The notes beneath the pieces were generated by a model. It worked only from the letters and a program-made list of their open reading frames with translations. It made no database searches and was not told the origin of the DNA. A stretch of 5,450 nt of DNA from Candidatus Nomurabacteria bacterium CG_4_9_14_0_2_um_filter_32_10 (GTDB lineage: Bacteria; Patescibacteriota; Minisyncoccia; Phycocordibacterales; UBA9973), in contig PFRK01000032.1 in assembly GCA_002788475.1 (NCBI GenBank), positions 1 through 5,450 on the forward strand, given 5' to 3'. This document shows positions 1 through 4,514 of the stretch, in pieces (the stretch's first letter is position 1; each line of letters starts with the position of its first letter). The position numbers and the translations under genes were made by a program.

Positions 1-299
1 ATTGTACGAGGATATCCATCAGCTATAAGATTTATATCTGCTATTAAATCCGAAATCAAAATATTAGTAAATAAAGTTGTGGTTAAAAAATCTGGCTGAA
101 GCACTCCACGAGTTACTGAATCTTTGACTAAAGTACTAGTATAGTTTCCACTTTTTATAAGTTTCCTATATTCATTACCAGTGGATGTAAAAAGACATTC
201 ACGTCCATCTTGTTTCTTTAAAACATTAATAAGTAACTCTACTTGAGTACCTTTCCCAGAGCCTGCTATCCCAAAAAATATAAAAGTTTGTGGTTGCAT
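1..299 (-). CDS. adk: Adenylate kinase-like NMP kinase, 5' part, cut by window edge
   Basis: The product is a P-loop nucleoside monophosphate kinase, expected to interconvert AMP + ATP and 2 ADP in the cytoplasm. Only the first 99 residues lie in the window and the frame is open to the edge. The start is the ATG at 299-297, giving MQPQTFIFFG. The P-loop GIAGSGKGTQ is at residues 10-19 and matches the Adk form GxPGxGKGTQ. An AMP-site segment STGNEYR (39-45) corresponds to the usual STGDxLR, GVLQPDFL (65-72) to GxLVPDxL, and DGYPRT (94-99) to the Adk signature DGFPRT. The Asp of TGD is Asn here, so the copy is somewhat divergent. There is no Shine-Dalgarno site before the ATG. adk normally follows secY in bacterial spc operons; here the order is kept, but a gene on the other strand separates them. 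Family assignment is firm; strict AMP specificity is inferred. Confidence 0.88.
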   Translation of the reverse strand, partial: MQPQTFIFFGIAGSGKGTQVELLINVLKKQDGRECLFTSTGNEYRKLIKSGNYTSTLVKDSVTRGVLQPDFLTTTLFTNILISDLIADINLIADGYPRT

Positions 300-305
300 A
301 TTCTA

Positions 306-334
306 AGAATACAAGATTTAAGTAGATAAATCAA
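306..334 (-). promoter_or_regulatory. Candidate promoter of adk, possibly leaderless
   Basis: Read on the minus strand, TTGATT (334-329) is followed after 17 nt by TATTCT (311-306). Each matches the sigma-70 consensus at 4 of 6 positions. The -10 box ends 6 nt before the ATG at 299, so a start about 7 nt downstream would fall on the A of the start codon. This fits the lack of a ribosome binding site. The -35 box adjoins the foot of the palindrome at 334-403. Promoter and leaderless start are inferences from spacing. Confidence 0.38.
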
Positions 335-403
335 CCTCACCCCGTCTGCTACTGCATCCACCCCTCTCCATTATTAAAAATGGAGAGGGGTCAGGGGTGA
401 GGT
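334..403. repeat. Nested palindrome (REP-like) between divergent adk and cmk
   Basis: Two stems are nested. The outer one pairs ACCTCACCCC (334-343) with GGGGTGAGGT (394-403), 10 bp. The inner one pairs ACCCCTCTCCATT (360-372) with AATGGAGAGGGGT (379-391), 13 bp around a 6-nt loop. The left side has 16 unpaired bases (344-359) and the right side only CA (392-393). This GC-rich block stands out in an AT-rich spacer. Pyrimidine-rich CCTCACCCC/CCCCTCTCC palindromes resemble dispersed REP-like elements known from other genomes. A plus-strand run TTTTT (407-411) follows, but a terminator makes little sense between divergent genes, so a dispersed repeat or a regulatory structure is more likely. Confidence 0.75.
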
Positions 404-430
404 GAATTTTTGTGATAAATATGCTTTAAT
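402..430 (+). promoter_or_regulatory. Candidate extended -10 promoter of cmk, possibly leaderless
   Basis: TTTAAT (425-430) matches TATAAT at 5 of 6 positions and is preceded by TGC (422-424), forming an extended -10 element. The -35 region, GTGAAT at 402-407 with 17-nt spacing, is weak (3 of 6), as is common with extended -10 promoters. The -10 box ends 6 nt before the ATG at 437, the same geometry as the adk candidate on the other strand. There is no Shine-Dalgarno site, so a leaderless mRNA is plausible. An alternative -10, GATAAA at 414-419, would give a leader of about 10 nt. Confidence 0.4.
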
Positions 431-436
431 TACATC

Positions 437-1003
437 ATGAAAAAGGAAATTATAACCATCAATGGAGATTTAGGAAGTGGAAAATCAAGTACAGCAAAAG
501 GAGTCGCTAAAGCCCTAGGGTTTAAACATTTTTCTTCTGGAGACTTTTTTCGACAAGTCGGATTAGAACTTGGTTTATCTGTAACCGAAACAAATATAAG
601 AGCTGAAACTGATAAAAAAATAGATGAAATGACTGATCAAAAACTACGAAACCTTAATAATGAAACTAGGGTCATTGTTGACTCTCGTACAGCTTACCAC
701 TGGATTCCTGAATCATTCAAAGTATATTTAGATCTGTCGCCAGAAATAGCACAAAATAGAATTTTGAAAAGTATAAAAAGTGACATTTTAAGAAAAAAAA
801 GTGAGAATATTTCTACAATAGAAGAAGTTTACAAAAAAATGAAAGAACGTTTTGAAAGTGAACAAAAAAGATATTGGGATTTATATAAAATACATAATAC
901 AGATAAAAATAATTATGATCTAGTAATTGACACAAACAAAAATAATCTTGAACAAGTTATAAACATTATTGTATCAGAATACAAGAAGTGGATTGCTCAA
1001 TAA
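437..1003 (+). CDS. cmk: Cytidylate kinase, archaeal type
   Basis: The product (188 aa) is a predicted (d)CMP kinase that phosphorylates CMP/dCMP with ATP in pyrimidine nucleotide synthesis. The Walker A loop GDLGSGKS is at residues 10-17. SSGDFFR (33-39) corresponds to the NMP-site SxGxxFR of archaeal-type Cmk, and VIVDSR (79-84) to its (V)IDSR motif. A C-terminal ERFESEQKRYWDLY (137-150), followed by YDLVIDT (160-166), is typical of the short archaeal-type family rather than the roughly 225-aa bacterial Cmk. The length fits that family (about 170-190 aa). The ATG is chosen because Walker A follows directly; there is no Shine-Dalgarno site. The gene is the only complete gene on the plus strand, diverges from adk and converges on secY. 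It is Lys/Asn/Ile-rich like its neighbours, so composition gives no sign of recent transfer. A related small NMP kinase of other specificity is the main alternative. Confidence 0.83.
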   Translation: MKKEIITINGDLGSGKSSTAKGVAKALGFKHFSSGDFFRQVGLELGLSVTETNIRAETDKKIDEMTDQKLRNLNNETRVIVDSRTAYHWIPESFKVYLDLSPEIAQNRILKSIKSDILRKKSENISTIEEVYKKMKERFESEQKRYWDLYKIHNTDKNNYDLVIDTNKNNLEQVINIIVSEYKKWIAQ

Positions 1004-1049
1004 AATAAAAACCCCCCCCTGACAAGGCCTGTCCGCCTTTGAAGGAGGG
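1004..1049 (-). terminator. Rho-independent terminator of the secY transcript
   Basis: On the minus strand a GC-rich hairpin is formed by the 1043-1049 arm (CCCTCCT) with the 1014-1020 arm (AGGGGGG), 6 of 7 paired. An inner 5-bp stem pairs 1035-1039 with 1024-1028. It is followed by TTTTTATTTTATT, the U-rich tract expected of an intrinsic terminator. The hairpin lies about 50 nt after the secY stop and directly beyond the 3' end of the convergent cmk. On the plus strand no comparable U-tract follows, so it best serves the ribosomal protein/secY operon, though it could also stop cmk read-through. Confidence 0.68.
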
Positions 1050-1056
1050 ATAATAA

Positions 1057-1101
1057 CTAGCCACTAGAACCTAGAACCTAGAACCTAGAACCTAATCCTA
1101 G
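1057..1101. repeat. Tandem CTAGAAC heptamer array
   Basis: Four perfect copies of CTAGAAC lie head to tail at 1064-1070, 1071-1077, 1078-1084 and 1085-1091. They are flanked by degenerate pieces: CTAG at 1057-1060 and CTAATCCTAG at 1092-1101. CTAG is its own reverse complement, so each unit has TAG on both strands, and a period of 7 puts TAG into all three frames of each strand. The right end overlaps the last bases of secY and supplies its TAG stop (1098-1100). Related CTAG-bearing sequences occur at 2851-2886 and 5251-5262. Confidence 0.9.
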
Positions 1102-2369
1102 TATTCCCTCATCGATATCTGGGCATCTACTTTTTTGATGAGATCTAGAACTACGGAGACAACAATGAGAAGAGCTGTACCACCGAGAGCGATAGCTGTG
1201 ATGCCTGTAAGAGACCTTACAATAAGAGGTAGCACTGCAATAAAACCTAAAAATGTAGCACCAAGTAATGTAATACGACTTAGAACTTTTGAAATATAAG
1301 CAGAGGTAGAAGCTCCTGGACGAATACCTGGAATAAATGCACCATTTTTCTGTAGATTAGTAGCAAGAGCTTCAGGATCAAATGTGACTGCTGTATAAAA
1401 ATAAGTGAAAAGAAACACTAAAATAAAATAAAGCACAGCATAAATCACACTCGTTTGAGAAAATGAAACAAGTACTTTAGAAATAGATAACAAAATTGAA
1501 TTAGAAGAATTTGCTAAAAAGTTTCCAATCATCTGTGGAAAAAGTAAAAGAGAAAGCGCAAAAATTATTGGAATAACCCCCGCCTGATTAACACGAAGAG
1601 GTAAATACGTAGAACCCCCACCATACATCTTCATTCCCCTTACGCGTTTAGCATAAGTTACAGGGATAGGACGTTCTGCTTCTGTAACGACGACAACACC
1701 TGCGATCACAGCAATACCTGCTACTAAAAATAATAGGAAGAGTGGAATCTGAGAAACATCAAAGGTAAAAATAAGTTGACTTACCTCTGATGGAATTTGA
1801 GCGACAATACCAGCAAAAATCAATATAGAGACACCATTACCAATACCAAATTCAGACATAAGTTCACCAATCCACATTATTAACATTGAACCCGAAACAA
1901 CAATAATCAGATTAGTAATACGATCAAAAGCCGTCAAATTTACTAAAATATTTTGACTTTCAAGAATAGCTAAAAGGCTAAACCCCTGAATCGCAGCTAA
2001 TGGAACAGTAAGTAATCTTGAATATTGAGTAAATCTCTTTCTCCCTGCTTCACCTTCTTCATGATAAATTCTTTTTAATGCAGGGACCATAATAGTCAAA
2101 AGTTGCATAATAATAGAGCTAGTAATATAAGGTCCTACTCCGAGCATTATTATAGAAAGGTTAGAAAGTCCACCTCCAGAAAATATATTTAAAATACCAA
2201 AAAATTGGTTATTAGTGAGGAAACGATTAAGTTCTAAAGTATCAATCCCCGGTATAGGAATAGCAGAAAGTAATCTAAAAACTACCAATGCAAAAAGTAC
2301 GAATAAAACTCTTTTTCGTAAAATAGTATCAGTCCAAATTAATTTTATTTTATTCCAAAAATTTTCCAT
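1098..2369 (-). CDS. secY: Protein translocase subunit SecY
   Basis: SecY is the channel-forming subunit of the SecYEG translocon in the cytoplasmic membrane. The 423-aa product has the expected ten hydrophobic segments, roughly at residues 20-36, 72-96, 119-136, 152-170, 178-198, 208-229, 264-283, 308-327, 364-386 and 390-411. Family motifs appear in order: IPIPGI (37-42), the plug region NIFSGGGLSNLS (61-72), EEGEAGRKRFTQYSRLL (104-120), GNGVS (177-181), ERPIPVTYAKR (232-242), YLPLRVNQAGVIPIIF (255-270) and DPEALATNLQKNGAFIPGIR (331-350). The two cytosolic loops that contact ribosome and SecA (around 232-255 and 331-360) are intact. Length is slightly under E. coli's 443 aa. Its ATG lies 43 nt beyond the rplO stop in an A/T-rich spacer without a Shine-Dalgarno site. 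The TAG stop is embedded in the CTAGAAC array, and the operon terminator follows. Confidence 0.98.
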   Translation of the reverse strand: MENFWNKIKLIWTDTILRKRVLFVLFALVVFRLLSAIPIPGIDTLELNRFLTNNQFFGILNIFSGGGLSNLSIIMLGVGPYITSSIIMQLLTIMVPALKRIYHEEGEAGRKRFTQYSRLLTVPLAAIQGFSLLAILESQNILVNLTAFDRITNLIIVVSGSMLIMWIGELMSEFGIGNGVSILIFAGIVAQIPSEVSQLIFTFDVSQIPLFLLFLVAGIAVIAGVVVVTEAERPIPVTYAKRVRGMKMYGGGSTYLPLRVNQAGVIPIIFALSLLLFPQMIGNFLANSSNSILLSISKVLVSFSQTSVIYAVLYFILVFLFTYFYTAVTFDPEALATNLQKNGAFIPGIRPGASTSAYISKVLSRITLLGATFLGFIAVLPLIVRSLTGITAIALGGTALLIVVSVVLDLIKKVDAQISMREY

Positions 2370-2376
2370 TATATTT

Positions 2377-2415
2377 ACTTTACAAACTTTATAAACTTTT
2401 TACTTTATGAACTTA
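2377..2415. repeat. Period-9 ACTTTATRA tandem repeat in rplO-secY spacer
   Basis: On the plus strand the units are ACTTTACAA (2377-2385), ACTTTATAA (2386-2394), a shortened ACTTTTT (2395-2401), ACTTTATGA (2402-2410) and a truncated ACTTA (2411-2415). They fill most of the 43-bp gap. The last piece includes the rplO stop codon (TAA, 2415-2413). The same unit occurs in the rplF-rpsH gap at 4463-4480, so this is a small dispersed family rather than chance A/T richness. On the mRNA it reads as an A/G-rich leader before secY. Confidence 0.72.
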
Positions 2416-2847
2416 AACAACCTTACCACCGGCTTTCACTATTTTCTCTTTTGCAGAATCTGAAACTAAACATTTAGAAATTTGAATAACCATACCTAAA
2501 TCCATTTTACCATTTAAAATTTTAATTTTTGGGATCCAACCTTTCCTTTTTTTAATTACTTTTAATTCCAATAATTTGTCAGGGTTAACTTCTCCGCCTT
2601 TAGCAAATAAAGTTATAATCTTATCTAGAGATACACCAACAGGCTTTATAGCAAAAGAATTAAACTGATATCCACGATTTTTAGGTAACTTCTTTATAAT
2701 ATCACGAAGTTCAGGCCGACGTTTGTTGCCCGCTCTAGCTGTTTGACCTTTTCCTCCTCTTCCAGAAGTTTTAGCATGTTTACCTCCACGGCCAACAATT
2801 CGATCTTTCTTATTCTTATGTTGTCTCTTTAAATTATGTATCTGCAT
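2413..2847 (-). CDS. rplO: 50S ribosomal protein L15
   Basis: L15 is a late-assembly protein of the large subunit, with a long basic N-terminal extension threading through 23S rRNA. The product is 144 aa, the same as E. coli L15. The N-terminus MQIHNLK, the Gly/Arg/Lys-rich stretch GRGGKHAKTSGRGGKGQ (19-35) and LPKNRGYQF (54-62) mark the family. The C-terminal globular part ends in IVKAGGKVV (136-144), like the usual VEAAGG. The segment RPELRDIIKKLP (44-55) replaces the usual GGQMPLYRRLP type, a divergence within the loop. The start lies only 18 nt after rpsE, where rpmD (L30) would normally intervene, and no ribosome binding site is visible. The spacer consists of CTAG-type repeat sequence. 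Translational coupling from rpsE is likely, by inference. Confidence 0.97.
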   Translation of the reverse strand: MQIHNLKRQHKNKKDRIVGRGGKHAKTSGRGGKGQTARAGNKRRPELRDIIKKLPKNRGYQFNSFAIKPVGVSLDKIITLFAKGGEVNPDKLLELKVIKKRKGWIPKIKILNGKMDLGMVIQISKCLVSDSAKEKIVKAGGKVV

Positions 2848-2850
2848 ATA

Positions 2851-2886
2851 ATTAGGTTCTAATTTCTAGTGATTAGTTTCTAGTAA
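2851..2886. repeat. CTAG-type repeat spanning the end of rpsE and the rpsE-rplO gap
   Basis: Read on the minus strand this stretch contains TTACTAGAAACTAATCACTA (2886-2867), then TAGAAATTAG and AACCTAAT. These are variants of the CTAGAAC heptamer array at 1057-1101. About half of it lies inside rpsE, encoding the final residues LLETNH and the TAG stop (2868-2866). The repeat appears to have set the C-terminal tail of S5. Relationship to the other copies is by sequence similarity of short units, so it is suggestive rather than certain. Confidence 0.6.
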
Positions 2887-3420
2887 TTTTTCTTTAACAA
2901 CAGGTTCAATCACTATTTTTGTATATTTTGAAGAAATTTGAGAAAGCGCAACCATAACTGCTTTAGCATTATTTAATTTATTCTTACTTCCAGATAAAAT
3001 TTTACCTGTAATATCTTTTATTCCAGCTAATTTTGCAATATCACGAAGTACTGTCCCTGCCACTAATCCACGGCCTTTGTTTGGCATAAGTATAATATAT
3101 GAACTTGAAAATTTAGCAGAAACTTCATGAGGAATAGACATCGTTTTTGTAAGTTTTAGTCTAATCATATTTTTCTTTGCATTTCTCAATGCTTTATTTA
3201 TTGCCAAAGAAGTATCTCCTGCTTTTCCTAGTCCTAAACCAATAGAACCTTTCTTATCTCCTGCAACCAATGCAACACTAAAAGAAAATCTACGTCCTCC
3301 AGCAACAACACGAGTCACACGACGAATACTTAAAATCTTCTGATCAAATTCAGGTTTTGGTCGACCAAAAGATGAAGATCGACGATTGTTATTCTTTTTT
3401 TTGTTTTCTTCTTCTGCCAT
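2866..3420 (-). CDS. rpsE: 30S ribosomal protein S5
   Basis: S5 binds 16S rRNA near the decoding centre, contacts S4 and S8 and influences translational fidelity. The product is 184 aa, longer than the roughly 166 aa of E. coli or Bacillus. The extra length is mainly a charged, low-complexity N-terminus (MAEEENKKKNNNRR, then SSSFGRPKP), which looks disordered. The dsRNA-binding-like domain follows with RVTRVVAGGRRFSFSVALVA (34-53) and GSIGLGLGKAGD (58-69). The C-terminal domain includes PNKGRGLVAGTVLRDIAKLA (113-132), where the more usual motif is SEGTGIIAG. The ATG is supported by an AGGTGG site 10 nt upstream. The last residues and TAG stop come from a CTAG-type repeat. It lies 81 nt after rplR and 18 nt before rplO, with no rpmD in between. 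Confidence 0.97.
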   Translation of the reverse strand: MAEEENKKKNNNRRSSSFGRPKPEFDQKILSIRRVTRVVAGGRRFSFSVALVAGDKKGSIGLGLGKAGDTSLAINKALRNAKKNMIRLKLTKTMSIPHEVSAKFSSSYIILMPNKGRGLVAGTVLRDIAKLAGIKDITGKILSGSKNKLNNAKAVMVALSQISSKYTKIVIEPVVKEKLLETNH

Positions 3421-3430
3421 AATTATTTAT

Positions 3431-3436
3431 CCACCT
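3431..3436 (-). promoter_or_regulatory. Shine-Dalgarno site of rpsE
   Basis: The minus-strand AGGTGG differs from the ideal AGGAGG at one base, a G-U pair-compatible change, and sits 10 nt before the rpsE ATG. It is the only clear Shine-Dalgarno site before a gene inside this window and fixes the rpsE start. Confidence 0.7.
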
Positions 3437-3481
3437 AAATTTTTTAATAATATATTTTTTAATATCCTACTTTATTTTTGT

Positions 3482-3520
3482 AAAAAATTTTGGCGGATTA
3501 ATTAAAACTTCAATCCACCA
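3482..3520 (-). terminator. Terminator-like hairpin at the 3' end of rplR
   Basis: On the minus strand TGGTGGATT (3520-3512) pairs with AATCCGCCA (3499-3491) over 9 bp, including one G-U pair. The 12-nt loop contains the rplR TAA stop (3504-3502). AAAATTTTTT follows, ending in six T (3487-3482). This resembles a weak intrinsic terminator or attenuator inside the operon. rpsE, rplO and secY lie downstream with no obvious promoter of their own, so full termination is unlikely. Partial termination or an RNA 3'-end processing/stability structure are the alternatives. Confidence 0.4.
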
Positions 3521-3843
3521 GCCCGCGCAGCATCAGCTACTAATTTTATACGTCCAGTATATTTAAAACCATTACGATCAAAAACAATTTCTTTAATTTT
3601 TAGTTTACCACAAACTTCCGCAATTATATTCCCTACTTGTTTAGCTCTTTCTGTTTTTGTACCCTTCGTTATCTTAATATCACTAGCTTCTGCTAAAGTC
3701 TTTCCACTTACATCATCAATAACCTGCGCGTAAATAAATTTATTAGAACGAAATACAGACAAACGAGGACGAACTAAAATACCAGAAACTTTTGCTCTGA
3801 TTTTTGCTTTTAACCTTATTCTTTTTTCATCTTTTTTTATCAT
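3502..3843 (-). CDS. rplR: 50S ribosomal protein L18
   Basis: L18 binds 5S rRNA with L5 and helps place it in the central protuberance of the large subunit. The product is 113 aa (E. coli 117). The basic N-terminus (MIKKDEKRIRLKAKIRAK) is followed by the family's RPRLSVFRSNKFIYAQVIDD (25-44). The C-terminal signature is VFDRNGFKYTGRIKLVADAA (87-106) followed by RAGGLKF, where RxGGLxF is typical. There is no obvious internal loss. The ATG is 63 nt after rplF and stands 11 nt after a strong palindrome. The only Shine-Dalgarno-like bases (AGGGG) lie within the 3' arm of that hairpin, so folding could restrict initiation. The 3' end overlaps a second, weaker hairpin. Confidence 0.97.
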   Translation of the reverse strand: MIKKDEKRIRLKAKIRAKVSGILVRPRLSVFRSNKFIYAQVIDDVSGKTLAEASDIKITKGTKTERAKQVGNIIAEVCGKLKIKEIVFDRNGFKYTGRIKLVADAARAGGLKF

Positions 3844-3854
3844 TTTGTTTTTGC

Positions 3855-3897
3855 CCCTATACCTGGTTTAAGGGATTCCCCTAAACCAGGTATAGGG
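3855..3897. repeat. Near-perfect 20-bp palindrome in the rplF-rplR gap
   Basis: The arms are CCCTATACCTGGTTTAAGGG (3855-3874) and CCCCTAAACCAGGTATAGGG (3878-3897). They are reverse complements with one mismatch, around a 3-nt loop (ATT). The element occupies 43 of the 63 bp between the genes. On the mRNA it would be a very stable hairpin ending 11 nt before the rplR ATG, with an AGGGG Shine-Dalgarno-like stretch in its 3' arm. No U-tract follows on the minus strand, so it is not a standard terminator. It could be a dispersed palindromic repeat or a translational control or RNA-processing structure. Confidence 0.88.
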
Positions 3898-3906
3898 ACT
3901 TTTTAA

Positions 3907-4440
3907 TTACGTTGTCTTTTTCCCTTGTTTTCGCCTTATAACTTCCCCTTCATAACGCATTCCTTTACCTTTATATGGTTCCGGTTTCTTTAGTGCACGT
4001 AAACTCGCCGTAAAACTTCCGACTAATTCTTTATCAATCCCTGTGATTGTAATATTATTTTTCTCAGCTGTGGCAGTAATACCTTCTGGTATAGGAACAA
4101 TAACTGGATGAGAAAAACCTAAAGCAAAAACGAATTCTTTACCCTTAACTTCAGATTTAAACCCAACTCCCTCTAAAATTAATTTCTTCTGATATGGTGT
4201 CTCCACACCTTTAATCATATTTTTTATATGTGAAGCATAAGTACCCCAAAGAGATTTGGAAAATTTATCATTTCTTTTTATATTTAAAGTTATTAAACCA
4301 CTTACAATATTTATAGTAATATCATCACGAAAAATTTTTGTTAGCGTTCCTTTAGGACCAACAACTTTCAAAACATCACCACTTTTTGTGACTTCAACTC
4401 CTTTTGGTATTTGTATTTCTTGTTTACCTATTCTTGACAT
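3907..4440 (-). CDS. rplF: 50S ribosomal protein L6
   Basis: L6 binds 23S rRNA near the sarcin-ricin loop and the factor-binding site of the large subunit. The product is 177 aa, exactly the E. coli length. The start MSRIGKQEIQIPKGVEV (1-17) is canonical and VVGPKGTL (26-33) follows. The two repeated L6 folds are visible: residues about 1-80, and about 81-177 containing ILEGVGFKSEV (88-98) and ALGFSHPV (106-113). The C-terminal rRNA-binding signature KKPEPYKGKGMRYEGEVIRR (151-170) is intact, ending KQGKKTT. It begins 57 nt after rpsH, in a spacer with period-9 repeats. The bases before the ATG are A-rich with no Shine-Dalgarno site. The plus-strand open frame over its 5' half is a shadow of this gene. 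Confidence 0.98.
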   Translation of the reverse strand: MSRIGKQEIQIPKGVEVTKSGDVLKVVGPKGTLTKIFRDDITINIVSGLITLNIKRNDKFSKSLWGTYASHIKNMIKGVETPYQKKLILEGVGFKSEVKGKEFVFALGFSHPVIVPIPEGITATAEKNNITITGIDKELVGSFTASLRALKKPEPYKGKGMRYEGEVIRRKQGKKTT

Positions 4441-4462
4441 AAATTTTTTGTTTTTTCTTTCT

Positions 4463-4495
4463 ACTTTATGAACTTTATAACTTTCTACTTGTTCA
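4463..4495. repeat. Period-9 ACTTTATRA repeat in rplF-rpsH spacer
   Basis: On the plus strand ACTTTATGA (4463-4471) is directly followed by ACTTTATAA (4472-4480). A degenerate CTTTCT and ACTTGTTCA (4487-4495) come next. The two clean units are identical to units in the rplO-secY spacer (2402-2410 and 2386-2394). Two spacers 2 kb apart sharing the same units points to a small dispersed repeat. Confidence 0.65.
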
Positions 4496-4514
4496 AACTA
4501 CCAAAGTTTGAACA
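4490..4514 (-). other. Hairpin over the rpsH stop codon
   Basis: TGTTCAAAC (4490-4498) and GTTTGAACA (4506-4514) are perfect 9-bp inverted arms around a 7-nt loop. On the mRNA the 5' arm encodes the last residues of S8. The TAG stop (4500-4498) sits at the loop/3'-arm junction. No U-tract follows, so this is not an intrinsic terminator. An RNA-stability or coupling role between rpsH and rplF is possible but unproven. Confidence 0.6.

Noticed and set aside
1057..1101. CRISPR array or attachment site
   Set aside because: Units are 7 nt without spacers, and no integrase or tRNA is nearby; it is a simple tandem repeat.
4256..4471. Plus-strand open frame of 71 codons opposite rplF
   Set aside because: It is antisense to the conserved first third of L6, has no family features or ribosome binding site, and its hydrophobic look comes from the complement of Lys/Ile/Val-rich codons.
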